This document shows positions 8,949 through 18,604 of a stretch of DNA of 64,000 nucleotides, piece after piece. This DNA comes from Bryobacteraceae bacterium (GTDB taxonomy: Bacteria; Acidobacteriota; Terriglobia; Bryobacterales; Bryobacteraceae), in the NCBI GenBank assembly GCA_025056865.1, contig JANWVO010000054.1, positions 1 to 64,000 on the forward strand, given 5' to 3'. The notes beneath the pieces were generated by a model, which was not told the origin of the DNA, did not search any database, and was given only the letters and a program-made list of their open reading frames with translations. Both the position numbers and the translations under genes were made by a program. Each line of letters starts with the position of its first letter. Position 1 is the first letter of the stretch.

Positions 8949-9463
8949 CGCGGCTCCGCCCTGAGCGCCTCGTCCTGCAATTGCAGGACCAGCACGTACC
9001 AGGTCAACAGCAGCAGCAATCCGATTTCGGGCGTCTCCGGAAGGCGCACCTCCACGGTGGCGCCCAGCGCGGCGTCGCCCTTGAGATGCAGGCGGAAGAC
9101 CTCGCGCCGGGCGCCGTCGACGAGCGCTGCCTGCCGCGACCAGACGCCCGCCAGGCGGAACTCGTAGTTCTCGCCGGAAGCCAGGCGGAGCTGACCCTGG
9201 CTGGCCGAAAAATTCGGGTGATAGAGAGCGCAGTCTTCGGCAGCGCCTTCCACGCGCGCGGTGACAATGGGGGAAAGGAAGCCGGCGCGCTTGAAGGTCC
9301 ACGACCGCTCCGCCGTGCGTCCGCGCGCCAGCGTGCCGAAGGTCTTCAGAAAGTCCAGCTCCGCGATCGTCTCCTCGCCGGCGCGCAGCTCGTAATGGCG
9401 CTGTTGCGCGGCGCCCTGTTTCCATGCCAGGGAACGCAGCAGATCCGGGCGGATGGGCGTCAT
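8945..9463 (-). CDS. unknown protein, possible LURP/Tubby-like fold
   Basis: 172 residues, not recognised with confidence. ATG at 9463 has AAGGAG upstream. The chain is a run of amphipathic beta strands with patterns such as YELRAGEETIAELDF and RSWTFKRAGF, and it ends in one strongly hydrophobic helix (IGLLLLLTWYVLVLQL). Beta strands followed by a buried C-terminal hydrophobic helix is the layout of the LURP-one/Tubby/scramblase group, so that fold is a guess. A simple tail-anchored membrane protein is the alternative. It sits between lspA and a glycosyltransferase that it overlaps by 4 bp. Confidence 0.7.
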   Translation of the reverse strand: MTPIRPDLLRSLAWKQGAAQQRHYELRAGEETIAELDFLKTFGTLARGRTAERSWTFKRAGFLSPIVTARVEGAAEDCALYHPNFSASQGQLRLASGENYEFRLAGVWSRQAALVDGARREVFRLHLKGDAALGATVEVRLPETPEIGLLLLLTWYVLVLQLQDEALRAEPR

Positions 9464-9486
9464 CAGGCGAATCTCCTTCGGGCGGT

Positions 9487-10008
9487 TCAGCCGCCCTTGC
9501 CGTTTTCCCCAATCATAGGTCCGGCGGCGCGCCGGCGCGCACGCCAGAGATCGGCCAGCAGCAGCGCGGCGCCGCAGGTGATGGCGCTGTCGGCCACGTT
9601 GAAGGCGGGCCAGTGCCAACCCGCGACGGAGAAATCCAGGAAATCGGTGACGCTGCCGAAGAGAATGCGGTCGTAGAGGTTGCCGGCGGCTCCGCCGGCG
9701 ATGCAGGCGAGCGCTGCGGCCAGCATCCCGCTCTCGCGCGGATTGCGCGAGACGTTCCAGAGCAGGAACAGCACGAAGGCGGTGAGGGCGGCGGTCAGCG
9801 CCGTCAGCACCGCGCCTCCGCTGCCGGCGCCCTGCTCGGCAAACAGGCTGAAGGCGACGCCGGTGTTGCGCGTGTGGACGATGCGGAAGAAGCCGTCCAC
9901 GACGGCAATCGCCTCCCATTCGGCGACGCGCGTTTCGATGAGATGCTTGCTGGCGCGGTCCAGCGCAAACACCGCCGCCGCCGTCATCCACGGCCAGCGC
10001 CGCGCCAC
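9487..10008 (-). CDS. lspA: lipoprotein signal peptidase (LspA)
   Basis: Inner-membrane aspartyl protease that removes the signal peptide from diacylglyceryl-prolipoproteins. The 173-residue protein has four hydrophobic segments and the family motifs LDRASK near the N-terminus, HTRNTGVAFSLF, GGAAGNLYDR and FNVADSAIT. The Asp residues of the last two are the catalytic pair. GTG at 10008 begins 3 bp after the ileS stop, the ileS-lspA pairing seen in many bacteria. Several lipoproteins are encoded in this window (GH30 enzyme, DUF4097 protein) and are possible substrates. Confidence 0.95.
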   Translation of the reverse strand: MARRWPWMTAAAVFALDRASKHLIETRVAEWEAIAVVDGFFRIVHTRNTGVAFSLFAEQGAGSGGAVLTALTAALTAFVLFLLWNVSRNPRESGMLAAALACIAGGAAGNLYDRILFGSVTDFLDFSVAGWHWPAFNVADSAITCGAALLLADLWRARRRAAGPMIGENGKGG

Positions 10009-10011
10009 GGC

Positions 10012-12828
10012 TTACGCTCCCGCGATCTCCCGCACCGCCGCGGCGCAGGCGCCGCAGATGGTGGGCAGCGAAGGATCCGCGCCAACGTCGAGCGTGTACT
10101 TCCAGCAGCGCTCGCACTTGGTCCCGTCGGCGCGCTCGACCTGCGCCCGCAGGGTATCGCCGCGGCGCAGCTCCACCTGGGACGTGATGAAGATGGCGGG
10201 CAGCTCGGCGCGGTAGCGTTCGAGCAGCGGGAAGAGATCTTCGCCCGCTTCCAGCAGGATCTTCGCCTCCAGCGGCGCGCCAATGAGCTTCGCATTGCGC
10301 GCCTCTTCCAGCGCCTTGAGCACCGCTTCGCGCACTTCCATCAGCCGGTCCCAGTTGGCGCTGAGCTGCGCGTGCTCCTCGGGCAGCCCGGCGGTGAGCT
10401 CTTCCGGCGCAGGCGCCAGCGCCAGGTGCACGCTGTCGGGATCGCCCGGCAGGCGGCGCATGTGCGACCAGGCCTCTTCGCAGGTGAAGGCGAGCACAGG
10501 CGCGAACAGCCGCACCAGCGCGTGCTGCACCCGGTACAGCGCCGTCTGCGCGCTGCGGCGCGCCTTCGACTTCGGCGCGCCCGTGTAGAGGCGGTCCTTG
10601 AGGATGTCGTAGTAGATGGCGCTGAGATCCGTCGTGGCGAAGTTGTACACCGCCTGATAGACGCGATGGAAGGCGAGCTCGTCATACCAGCGGCGGCACT
10701 GGGCCACCAGCTCCGCCGTGCGGTACAGGATCCAGCGGTCGATCTCAAGCAGCTCTCTGCCCGGCAGCGCGTCGGCGGCGGGATCGAAGTCGTGCAGGTT
10801 GCCGAGCGCGTAACGGAACGTGTTGCGGATCTTGCGGTAGGCCTCGGTGAGGCGCGTGAGGATCAGCTCGGAAACGCGGACGTCCTCCTGGAAGGCGACC
10901 GAGCTCACCCACAGCCGCAGCACGTCGGCGCCGTAGTTCCGGATGATGTCCTCCGGCGCGATGACATTGCCGAGCGACTTCGACATCGCCCGGCCCTCGC
11001 CGTCCAGCACCCAGCCGTTGGTGGCGCACTCGCGGTAGGGCGCGCGCCCGCGCAGGCCCACGCCAACCAGCAGCGACGAGTGGAACCAGCCGCGGTACTG
11101 ATCGCCGCCCTCAAGATACATGTCGCACGGCCAGGGCAGGCCGTTGCCTTCGTGGAGCACCGCCAGATGGCTGGCGCCGGAGTCGAACCAGACGTCGAGG
11201 ATGTCGTCTTCCTTGCGGAAACGCGTTCCGCCGCAGGCCTTGCAGCGCGCCTCGGGGCCGAGCAGCTCTTCGGCCGTGCGGTCGTACCAGGCGTCGGCAG
11301 TGTGCACGGCGAACAGGTCGACGACACGGTCGAGAAAGCGGCGGTCGGTGAGCGGCTCGTTGCAGTCCTCGCAGTAGAAGACGACGATCGGCACGCCCCA
11401 GACTCGCTGGCGCGAGATGCACCAGTCGGGCCGCGTGGCGATCATGTTCGCCATGCGCTCCTCGCCCCAGGATGGATGCCACCGGACCTCGCGGATCGCC
11501 TGAAGGGCTTTTTCGCGCAGCCCGTTGAGGTCCATGCCGATGAACCACTGCTCGGTGGCGCGGAAGATGGTGGGGTTGTGGCAGCGCCAGCAGTGCGGGT
11601 AAGAGTGTTCCAGCTTCTTCTCGGCCAGCAGCGCCCCGGCCTCGCGCAGGATCGAGTTGACCACCGGGTTGGCCTCCCACACGGTCTTTCCGAGGATCGC
11701 CTCCGGAAGCCGTCCGGGCGCGCCGGAAGCAGGATAGAAGCGGCCGCCCGCATCGACCGGGCAGAAGGTGGGCAGGCCGTACTTCTGGCCGGTGAGGTAG
11801 TCCTCCGAGCCGTGGCCCGGCGCCGTGTGCACCGCGCCGGTGCCCTGCTCGAGCGTGACGTAGTCGGCCAGCACGCCGGGCGACTCGCGCTCGAGGAACG
11901 GATGCTGGAACACCGCGCCCTCCAGGCGCGATCCAGGGAAGCGCGCGACCTCGCGCGCTTCCTGCCAGCCGCAGTTCTGCGCCGTGGCCTGCGCCAGTTC
12001 GCTGGCGACGATGTAGACGGCGCCGCCGGCTTCAATGGCCGAGTACTCGAACGACGGATGATAGGCGATGGCCACGTTGGCGGGAATCGTCCACGGCGTG
12101 GTGGTCCAGATCAGGCCGAAGACAGGGCGCCCGGCCAGCGCCGGGTCGATCGAGGACGGATCGGACTTCAGCGCAAAACGGACCCAGATCGAGGGGCTCG
12201 AATGGTTCTCGTACTCCACTTCGGCCTCGGCCAGCGCCGTGCGGCAGTGGATGCACCAGTGCACCGGCTTGAGGCCTTTGTAGACGGAGCCCTGGGCGAG
12301 GAAGTCGACGAAGGCGCGGGCGATGATCGCCTCGTATTCGGCGCTCATCGTCAGATACGGGTTGTCCCAGCGGCCGAAGACGCCCAGGCGCTGGAAGGAT
12401 TCGCTCTGGAGCTCGACGTACTTCTGCGCGTAGCGGCGGCACTCCTCGCGGATCTGGGCTACGGTCATCTTCGCCTTGCGCGGGCCGAGCTGGCTGTCCA
12501 CCTTGATCTCGATGGGCAGCCCGTGGCAGTCCCAGCCCGGAATGTAGGGCGAATCGTAGCCGGTCATCGTCTTCCACTTGACGATGAAATCCTTCAGGAT
12601 CTTGTTGAAGGCGTGGCCGAGGTGGATGTTGCCGTTGGCGTAGGGAGGCCCGTCGTGCAGCACGTACATGGGCCGGCCGCGGCGCGCCTCGCGGATGCGC
12701 TCATAGATGCGCTGCTGCCGCCACCGCTCGAGCATCTTCGGCTCGTTCTGCGGCAGGTTGGCCTTCATGCCGAAGCCGGTGGAAGGCAGATTGACGGTCT
12801 TTTTGAGGTCCAGACTTCCGGTGTCCAT
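10012..12828 (-). CDS. ileS: isoleucyl-tRNA synthetase
   Basis: Class I synthetase charging tRNA-Ile, 938 residues. The HIGH signature is PYANGNIHLGHA (about residue 60), and the KMSKS loop is AMSKSLGN (about 611). The editing CP1 domain lies between them (TTTPWTIPANVA). The C-terminal zinc knuckle appears as CERCWKY and CGAC. First gene of a four-gene minus-strand unit. The start region has no strong ribosome site. A minus-strand -10 (TACGAT, 12869 to 12864) lies about 36 bp before the ATG and shares bases with a plus-strand -10. Confidence 0.98.
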   Translation of the reverse strand: MDTGSLDLKKTVNLPSTGFGMKANLPQNEPKMLERWRQQRIYERIREARRGRPMYVLHDGPPYANGNIHLGHAFNKILKDFIVKWKTMTGYDSPYIPGWDCHGLPIEIKVDSQLGPRKAKMTVAQIREECRRYAQKYVELQSESFQRLGVFGRWDNPYLTMSAEYEAIIARAFVDFLAQGSVYKGLKPVHWCIHCRTALAEAEVEYENHSSPSIWVRFALKSDPSSIDPALAGRPVFGLIWTTTPWTIPANVAIAYHPSFEYSAIEAGGAVYIVASELAQATAQNCGWQEAREVARFPGSRLEGAVFQHPFLERESPGVLADYVTLEQGTGAVHTAPGHGSEDYLTGQKYGLPTFCPVDAGGRFYPASGAPGRLPEAILGKTVWEANPVVNSILREAGALLAEKKLEHSYPHCWRCHNPTIFRATEQWFIGMDLNGLREKALQAIREVRWHPSWGEERMANMIATRPDWCISRQRVWGVPIVVFYCEDCNEPLTDRRFLDRVVDLFAVHTADAWYDRTAEELLGPEARCKACGGTRFRKEDDILDVWFDSGASHLAVLHEGNGLPWPCDMYLEGGDQYRGWFHSSLLVGVGLRGRAPYRECATNGWVLDGEGRAMSKSLGNVIAPEDIIRNYGADVLRLWVSSVAFQEDVRVSELILTRLTEAYRKIRNTFRYALGNLHDFDPAADALPGRELLEIDRWILYRTAELVAQCRRWYDELAFHRVYQAVYNFATTDLSAIYYDILKDRLYTGAPKSKARRSAQTALYRVQHALVRLFAPVLAFTCEEAWSHMRRLPGDPDSVHLALAPAPEELTAGLPEEHAQLSANWDRLMEVREAVLKALEEARNAKLIGAPLEAKILLEAGEDLFPLLERYRAELPAIFITSQVELRRGDTLRAQVERADGTKCERCWKYTLDVGADPSLPTICGACAAAVREIAGA

Positions 12829-12863
12829 GTCGGGAGATTCCGCGTTTTCAGGCTGAAACTACC

Positions 12864-12873
12864 ATCGTACAAT
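12864..12873. promoter_or_regulatory. back-to-back -10 elements between ileS and 12917 gene
   Basis: The 10-mer ATCGTACAAT contains a plus-strand -10 (TACAAT, 12868-12873) and a minus-strand -10 (TACGAT, reading 12869 to 12864) that share the central TA. The plus element has TTTTCA 17 bp upstream (12845-12850). The same arrangement recurs at 30174, 41205 and 58810. Assignment is by pattern only. Confidence 0.5.
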
Positions 12874-12916
12874 GGGGTGCAACGCGCGACGCGCCGGGCG
12901 CGTCCCGCACATTGGC

Positions 12917-13888
12917 ATGACGGGCAGGCTGTGTCTGGCGCTGGCGCTGGCAGCGCCGCTGTTCGGCGGCGAACTGCTCGTCTTCAATGCATCCGGCGCG
13001 CTGCTGGGTTCCTGGCCTGCCGAAGCAGCCAGCGCCGGCTTCGTGCTGGCGCCCCGGCAGTCGCTGTACGGGGCGGCCCGCGCCACTTACCTCGATGGCC
13101 GCGGCGGGCTGCATCCGGTGCTGTGGGTCAGCGGCGACGATCCGGATGCCGGGCTCGCGGAGCTCTTCGTCGGCTACCAGGCGGCGGAGATTGCGCCCCG
13201 CGCGCCGGAGATCGGCAGGACGGCCGTCAGCGGCGGCCGCCGCGCGCGCGTGCGGTACGTGAAGGAGTCCGGCGGCTTCGGCTGGATCGCGCGGCTGGAG
13301 TTCGACGGATCGCCCGCCGAAGGCCCCGGCCCGCTGTTCGATGAGCAAGGCCGCCTGCTAGGCTGGATGACGGTGAAGACCGTCGATGGCGCCCCCATGC
13401 ATTTCGGCATTCCGGTCGCGCGGCTCGATCAGATGCACGCCACGCTGCGGCTGGACCTTCCCGCATGGAACGCGCAACAGGACCGCCGCGGCGAAGAAGA
13501 ATATCAGCGGGCGCTCGGCCACCTCTGGGCGGACGACTTCGACGGCGCGCGCTTTTACTTTGCCCGGGCCGTCGAGCTGCGTCCCACGCATGCGCGGGCC
13601 TGGATGCATCTCGGCTTCGTCGAGGGCAAGACGGGCCGCACCCGCCGGGGCATGGAGTGCTACGAGACGGCCATCCGGCACGACCCGAAGCTCGCCCCGG
13701 CTTACTACTATCTGGGCTTCGCGCTGGTCATGGCGGGCGATGGCGAGCGCGCGAAACAGGTTTGCGCGCAGCTCGAGAAGCTGGATCCGGCGCTTGGGCA
13801 GAAGCTGCGGACGTTCATCGAGATCTCGCACGTCGACGTCGTCGAGAAGGACGCTTCCGGCGCGGGCGGGCTGAAGCACAGGCACTGA
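12917..13888 (+). CDS. exported protein: degenerate trypsin-like domain plus TPR
   Basis: 323 residues. A signal peptide (MTGRLCLALALAAPLFGG) leads into a region of about 170 residues that keeps the shape of a trypsin/DegP-type domain. GFVLAPRQSLYG stands where the first barrel begins, and GPLFDEQGRLLGWM and HFGIPVARLDQM stand where the active-site strand and last strand would be. The expected TAAHC-type His and GDSGGP-type Ser are absent. Residues about 190-300 are two or three TPR motifs (YFARAVELRPTHARAW, CYETAIRHDPKLAPAYYY). ATG at 12917 is preferred over 12872, which overlaps the -10 element. Probable periplasmic scaffold; enzyme activity is unlikely. Confidence 0.75.
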   Translation: MTGRLCLALALAAPLFGGELLVFNASGALLGSWPAEAASAGFVLAPRQSLYGAARATYLDGRGGLHPVLWVSGDDPDAGLAELFVGYQAAEIAPRAPEIGRTAVSGGRRARVRYVKESGGFGWIARLEFDGSPAEGPGPLFDEQGRLLGWMTVKTVDGAPMHFGIPVARLDQMHATLRLDLPAWNAQQDRRGEEEYQRALGHLWADDFDGARFYFARAVELRPTHARAWMHLGFVEGKTGRTRRGMECYETAIRHDPKLAPAYYYLGFALVMAGDGERAKQVCAQLEKLDPALGQKLRTFIEISHVDVVEKDASGAGGLKHRH

Positions 13889-13912
13889 GCCGCGGGCGGA
13901 AGGCGGGGGCGT

Positions 13913-13942
13913 TCGACAGGTTGGCATGGAATTTGCTATGCT
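13913..13942 (+). promoter_or_regulatory. promoter before the small Tudor-like gene
   Basis: TCGACA (13913-13918), 18 bp, TATGCT (13937-13942); an overlapping second -10, TACGAT, spans 13942-13947. The gene starts at 13972. Pattern only. Confidence 0.45.
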
Positions 13943-13971
13943 ACGATTGTCGAGGAATTTCCATCCCTGCC

Positions 13972-14208
13972 ATGGCTGCCAAACCCCCCTTTGCGAAAGG
14001 CGCGCAAGTCGAACACTCGAAGTTCGGACCCGGACAGGTGGTCGAGTGCACCGACCAGCACATCACGATCAAGTTTGACGATCTGGGCGAGAAGAAGTTC
14101 GTGCTCGAGATCGCGCTGCCGATGATCCGGAAGATCGACCGGCAGCCGCCGGCGGAGAAGAAGCGGGCCTCGAAGAAGAAGGCCGCGGCGCCCGCCGCCG
14201 CTGAATAA
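13972..14208 (+). CDS. small Tudor-like protein resembling the UvrD/PcrA C-terminal domain
   Basis: 78 residues. The core HSKFGPGQVVECTDQHITIKF followed by LGEKKFVLEIALPMIRKI matches the compact beta-barrel at the C-terminus of UvrD/PcrA helicases, which contacts RNA polymerase. A Lys/Ala tail follows (KKRASKKKAAAPAAAE). Here the domain stands alone with no helicase. It lies directly before purQ, the place where purS is often found, but it does not resemble PurS. A role in transcription or repair is inferred only from the fold. ATG at 13972 has no good ribosome site. Confidence 0.75.
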   Translation: MAAKPPFAKGAQVEHSKFGPGQVVECTDQHITIKFDDLGEKKFVLEIALPMIRKIDRQPPAEKKRASKKKAAAPAAAE

Positions 14209-14231
14209 CTGCGGCGCGCGCCGGGCTCTGC

Positions 14232-14237
14232 TACACT
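14232..14237 (+). promoter_or_regulatory. -10 element close to the purQ start
   Basis: TACACT ends 14 nt before the purQ ATG, so a start near 14244 would leave a leader of about 8 nt with no Shine-Dalgarno sequence (the bases are CTTTCCCTCCG). No convincing -35 is seen. Confidence 0.4.
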
Positions 14238-14251
14238 GAACTTTCCCTCCG

Positions 14252-14926
14252 ATGAAGTTCGGCGTCGTTGTCTTCCCCGGCAGCAATTGCGACCACGACG
14301 CCTGGCATGCAGCCTCCCGCGTGGCAGGGCATGAGGCGGAATTCCTCTGGCACGGCGACCGCGACCTGAAGAGCGCCGACTGCGTCATTCTCCCGGGCGG
14401 CTTCAGCTACGGCGACTATCTCCGCTGCGGGGCCATCGCGAAGTTCTCCCCGATCATGGACGCGGTGAAGCGTCACGCCGAGGCGGGCGGGCTGGTGCTG
14501 GGCATCTGCAACGGCTTCCAGATCCTCACCGAGTGCGGGCTGCTGCCGGGAGCGCTGGTGCGCAACCGGGGGCTCAAGTTCATCTGCAAGCCGGTGCGGC
14601 TGCGCGTGGAGACGGCGGACTCCCCCTTCACGTGCGCCTACCGGCGGGGCCAGGAAGTAGTCATTCCGATTGCGCACGGCGAGGGCTGCTATGTGGCCGA
14701 CGAACGCACCCTCGACGAGCTGGAGGCGGAAGACCGCGTGGCCTTCCGCTACGTGGAAAACCCGAACGGCTCGCAGCGCGACATCGCCGGCATTCTGAAC
14801 CGGCAGCGCAACGTGCTTGGAATGATGCCGCACCCGGAGCGGGCCGTGGAAGCGCTGCTCGGTTCGTCCGACGGCCTCGGCGTGTTCGATTCGCTGGCGC
14901 ACTGCTTCGCGCAGCGCACGCGGTAA
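14252..14926 (+). CDS. purQ: FGAM synthase glutaminase subunit PurQ
   Basis: Class I glutamine amidotransferase that supplies ammonia to PurL in step four of purine synthesis. 224 residues: [11 protein letters not shown] at the N-terminus, [11 protein letters not shown], nucleophile Cys in GICNGFQ, and catalytic His-x-Glu in MMPHPERA. The length fits the separate-subunit (PurS/Q/L) system, not the long fused enzyme. First gene of a purQ-purL-purF unit, with 4 bp to purL. Confidence 0.97.
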   Translation: MKFGVVVFPGSNCDHDAWHAASRVAGHEAEFLWHGDRDLKSADCVILPGGFSYGDYLRCGAIAKFSPIMDAVKRHAEAGGLVLGICNGFQILTECGLLPGALVRNRGLKFICKPVRLRVETADSPFTCAYRRGQEVVIPIAHGEGCYVADERTLDELEAEDRVAFRYVENPNGSQRDIAGILNRQRNVLGMMPHPERAVEALLGSSDGLGVFDSLAHCFAQRTR

Positions 14927-14930
14927 TCCC

Positions 14931-17177
14931 ATGAGCGAAATCACTCCGGAAATCGTCGCGGCGCACCAGTTGACGCCGGACGAATACCAGCGGATTGTCT
15001 CGATCCTCGGCCGCGAGCCCAACCTCACCGAGCTGGGCATCTTCAGCGTGATGTGGAGCGAGCATTGCAGCTACAAGAGCTCGCGCGTGCATCTGAAAAA
15101 GCTGCCGACGCGCGGCCGCTACGTGGTGCAGGGGCCGGGCGAGAACGCGGGCATCGTCACGCTGGGCCATGACGCCGAAGGCAACGAGTGGTGCGTCGCC
15201 TTCAAGATCGAGTCGCACAACCACCCGAGCTTCATCGAGCCGTTCCAGGGAGCGGCCACGGGCGTCGGCGGCATCCTGCGCGACATCTTCACCATGGGCG
15301 CGCGCCCCATCGCGGTGATGGACGCGCTGCGCTTCGGGCCGCTCGACGATGAGAAGACGGGGGCGCGCAACCGCCGCATCCTCGACGGCGTGGTGCACGG
15401 CATCGCCCACTACGGCAACTGCTTCGGCGTGCCCACCGTTGGCGGCGAGACGATGTTCGAGCCCAGCTACAGCGGCAACCCGCTGGTGAACGTCTTCGCC
15501 CTGGGCATCGCGCGCCGGGACCGGATTTTCTACGGCCGCGCCTGCGGCGTCGGCAACCCCGTCATTTACGTGGGCGCGAAGACAGGACGCGACGGCATCC
15601 ACGGGGCCACCATGGCCTCGGGCGAGTTCACCGAGGAGAGCAGGCAGAAGCGGCCCAACGTGCAGGTGGGCGACCCGTTCATGGAGAAGCTTCTGCTCGA
15701 GGCCTGCCTGGAGGCCATGCAGACCGGCGCCGTGGCCGGCATTCAGGACATGGGCGCCGCCGGGCTCACCTGCTCCACCTGCGAGATGGGCAGCCGCGCC
15801 GGCACGGGCATCGAGATCGACCTCGCCTTCGTCCCCCAGCGCGAAGAAGGCATGACGCCATACGAGATCATGCTCAGCGAGAGCCAGGAGCGCATGCTTC
15901 TGGTGGCGCATCAGGGGCGCGAGCAGGAGGTGCTCGGCATCTTCCGCAAGTGGGGACTCGATGCGCGCATCATCGGACATGTCACCGGCGACGGCATGAT
16001 GCGCGTGAAGAATCACGGGCAGGTGGTGGCCGAGATCCCCGCCCGGCCGCTGGCCGACGAGGCCCCGGTCTACCGGCGCCCCTGGACGAAGCCGCTGCGC
16101 GAGGCGCCCCTGGAAGCGCCGCCGTTCGCCTCCGCGGACCTGGCAGCGGACCTGGTCACGCTGGCCGGCTCGCAGGACCTCTGCAACAAGCGCTGGATCT
16201 GGGAGCAGTACGACTACATGGTGCGCACCAACACCGTGGCCGGCCCCGGAGCCGATGCCGCCATCCTGCGCATCAAAGAGACGGGCACGATGATCGCGAT
16301 GGCGCTCGACGGCAACGGCCGCTACTGCTACCTCGACCCGCGCGAGGGCGCGCGCCTGATTGTCGCCGAGTGCGCCCGCAACCTTGCCTGCGCGGGCGCC
16401 GAACCCGTGGGCGCCACCAACAACCTGAACTTCGGCAACCCCGAGCGGCCCGAAATCATGGCCCAGATTGTCGAGGCCATCGAGGGCATGGCCGAAGCGT
16501 GCGAGTTCTTCGAAACGCCCATCACCGGCGGCAACGTGAGCCTTTACAACGAAACGCTCGGCGAGGCGATCTTCCCGACGCCCGTGTTCGGCCTCGTCGG
16601 CGTCATGCCCCTGCTCGAGCCGCCCGGCCCCGGCTTCCGCGCCGCCGGCCGCGCCATTTACCTGATCGGCGGCATCGGCGAGGCCGATGAGACGCGCATG
16701 GGCGGCACGCAGTATGCCAAGTGGGTGCTGCGCCAGTTGTGGGGCCTGCCGCCGCGGCTCGACATGGAGCTCGAGAAGCGCGTCCATTCCGCAGTCCGCG
16801 AGATGGTTCGCGCCGGCGCGGCCGAATCGGCGCATGATGTCAGCGACGGCGGGCTGGCCTGGTGCCTGGCCGAATGTTCATTTCCCCACGGGTTGGGAGC
16901 GCAGGTGGAGCTCGAGTCGGACCTTCGGCCAGAGCTGCTGCTGTTCCACGAAGGCCCGTCGCGCGTCGTCGTCTCGACGGCGAAGCCGGAGCAGGTGGAA
17001 GAGATCGCCGCCCGGCACGGCGCGCCTGCCCTGCGGATCGGCACCACCGGAGGAGCCGAGCTCGCCGTGGCCAACCGCGGGCGCGAGCTCCTTCGCGTGC
17101 GCGTCGAGGCATTGAAGCGGCACTGGGCGGAGGCGCTCGAACGCTGGCTGCATGCAGGCGAGGAGATCCATGTCTGA
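14931..17177 (+). CDS. purL: FGAM synthase large subunit PurL
   Basis: ATP-dependent amidation of FGAR to FGAM. 748 residues, the small PurL form that works with PurQ and PurS. Conserved segments are [48 protein letters not shown], and in the second half [15 protein letters not shown] and [11 protein letters not shown]. The start has no clear ribosome site, but the gap to purQ is 4 bp, so coupling is likely. The end overlaps purF by 8 bp. Confidence 0.97.
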   Translation: MSEITPEIVAAHQLTPDEYQRIVSILGREPNLTELGIFSVMWSEHCSYKSSRVHLKKLPTRGRYVVQGPGENAGIVTLGHDAEGNEWCVAFKIESHNHPSFIEPFQGAATGVGGILRDIFTMGARPIAVMDALRFGPLDDEKTGARNRRILDGVVHGIAHYGNCFGVPTVGGETMFEPSYSGNPLVNVFALGIARRDRIFYGRACGVGNPVIYVGAKTGRDGIHGATMASGEFTEESRQKRPNVQVGDPFMEKLLLEACLEAMQTGAVAGIQDMGAAGLTCSTCEMGSRAGTGIEIDLAFVPQREEGMTPYEIMLSESQERMLLVAHQGREQEVLGIFRKWGLDARIIGHVTGDGMMRVKNHGQVVAEIPARPLADEAPVYRRPWTKPLREAPLEAPPFASADLAADLVTLAGSQDLCNKRWIWEQYDYMVRTNTVAGPGADAAILRIKETGTMIAMALDGNGRYCYLDPREGARLIVAECARNLACAGAEPVGATNNLNFGNPERPEIMAQIVEAIEGMAEACEFFETPITGGNVSLYNETLGEAIFPTPVFGLVGVMPLLEPPGPGFRAAGRAIYLIGGIGEADETRMGGTQYAKWVLRQLWGLPPRLDMELEKRVHSAVREMVRAGAAESAHDVSDGGLAWCLAECSFPHGLGAQVELESDLRPELLLFHEGPSRVVVSTAKPEQVEEIAARHGAPALRIGTTGGAELAVANRGRELLRVRVEALKRHWAEALERWLHAGEEIHV

Positions 17178-18603
17178 GCGGCGCGCCAACCCGGCCTGGG
17201 ACAAGCTGCGCGAGGAGTGCGGCATCTTCGCCGTCTACGGGCATCCCGAGGCGGCCAGCCTCGCGCATCTGGGCCTGCATGCGCTCCAGCACCGCGGCCA
17301 GGAGAGCGCCGGCATCGCCTCGAGCGACGGCTCGATGGTTTACTGCCACAAGGACATGGGCCACGTCGCCGACATCTTCACCGCCGACGTGCTCCGGCGC
17401 CTGCCCGGCCACCTCGCCATCGGCCACACGCGCTACTCGACCGCCGGCGAGACGGCGCTGCTGAATGCGCAGCCCTTCTCCGTGGCCTGCTCGAAGGGCC
17501 GCATCGCCGTCGCCCACAACGGCAATCTCACCAATGCCGCCGAGCTTCGCCGCCAGCTCGAGCTGGGCGGCTCCATCTTCCAGGCCACCAGCGACACGGA
17601 GGTCATCCTGCACCTGGTGGCCCGCAGCGCCGAGCGCACCATCCGCGGCGCGCTGCGCGAGGCGCTGCTGATGATCGAGGGCGCCTTCTCGCTGGTCTTC
17701 CTCGCCCAGGACCGCATCATCGTCGCGCGCGACCCGCACGGCTTCCGCCCGCTCGCCATCGGGCGGATGAACCTGCGCACCGGGCCCGCCTACGTCTTCG
17801 CCAGCGAGACCTGCGCCTTTGACCTGATCGACGCCTCCCACATCGGCGATGTCGAGCCGGGCGAGATGGTCATCGCCGGCCCCGACGGACTCCAGCGCGA
17901 GTTCTTCACCGTGCCGAAGAAGCGCGCGCAGTGCGTCTTCGAGCACGTCTACTTCTCCCGGCCCGACTCGGTGGTCTTCGGCCGCAGCGTCCAGTTCTCG
18001 CGCGAGATGATGGGGCGGCTGCTTGCTACCGAGAAGCCGGTGGAGGCCGATGTCGTCGTGCCGATTCCCGACTCGGGCGTTGCCGCCGCCATCGGCTACT
18101 CGGCCGCCTCCGGCATTCCGTTCCGCCACGGGCTCATCCGCAACCACTACGTCGGGCGCACCTTCATCGAGCCTTCGCAGGCCATCCGCGACTTCGGCGT
18201 GCGGCTGAAGCTCAACCCGGTGCGCGAGATCCTGCGGGGCAGGCGCGTCATTCTCGTCGACGACTCGATCGTGCGCGGCACCACTTCGCAGAAGATCGTG
18301 CGCATGGTGCGCAATGCGGGCGCGCGCGAAGTGCACCTGCGCATCAGTTGCCCGCCCACGATGTCGCCCTGCTACTACGGCGTCGACACGCCGACCAGAC
18401 GGGAGCTGATCGCCGCCAACCAGTCGATCGAGGAGATCCGGCAGTTCATCGGCGCCGATACGCTGGCCTACCTTTCGCTCGAGAACCTGATGAAGTCGGT
18501 CGACGACGACGGCTCGGGCTACTGCTACGCCTGCTACACCGGCCGCTACCCGACCGACATCGTCTCTGTGGAAGAGCTGGCCAACTCCCGCGCGCGGCTC
18601 TGA
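17170..18603 (+). CDS. purF: amidophosphoribosyltransferase PurF
   Basis: First committed step of purine synthesis: PRPP plus glutamine to phosphoribosylamine. 477 residues. The nucleophile is Cys17 ([12 protein letters not shown]), so about 16 residues must be removed to expose it, as in the Bacillus-type enzyme. The PRPP loop is [13 protein letters not shown]. Cys residues of the Fe-S type are visible ([23 protein letters not shown]). ATG at 17170 follows GAGGAGAT and overlaps purL. Its stop lies 1 bp from the converging rlmB-type gene. Confidence 0.97.
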   Translation: MSERRANPAWDKLREECGIFAVYGHPEAASLAHLGLHALQHRGQESAGIASSDGSMVYCHKDMGHVADIFTADVLRRLPGHLAIGHTRYSTAGETALLNAQPFSVACSKGRIAVAHNGNLTNAAELRRQLELGGSIFQATSDTEVILHLVARSAERTIRGALREALLMIEGAFSLVFLAQDRIIVARDPHGFRPLAIGRMNLRTGPAYVFASETCAFDLIDASHIGDVEPGEMVIAGPDGLQREFFTVPKKRAQCVFEHVYFSRPDSVVFGRSVQFSREMMGRLLATEKPVEADVVVPIPDSGVAAAIGYSAASGIPFRHGLIRNHYVGRTFIEPSQAIRDFGVRLKLNPVREILRGRRVILVDDSIVRGTTSQKIVRMVRNAGAREVHLRISCPPTMSPCYYGVDTPTRRELIAANQSIEEIRQFIGADTLAYLSLENLMKSVDDDGSGYCYACYTGRYPTDIVSVEELANSRARL

Positions 18604-18604
18604 T

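Noticed and set aside
9424-13344. Very long plus-strand open frame (1306 codons) across the ileS-lspA region
   Set aside because: It is antisense to ileS, lspA and the 172-residue gene, and its translation is Arg/Ala/His/Gln-rich without any domain. High third-position GC in the real genes leaves the antisense frame free of stops.
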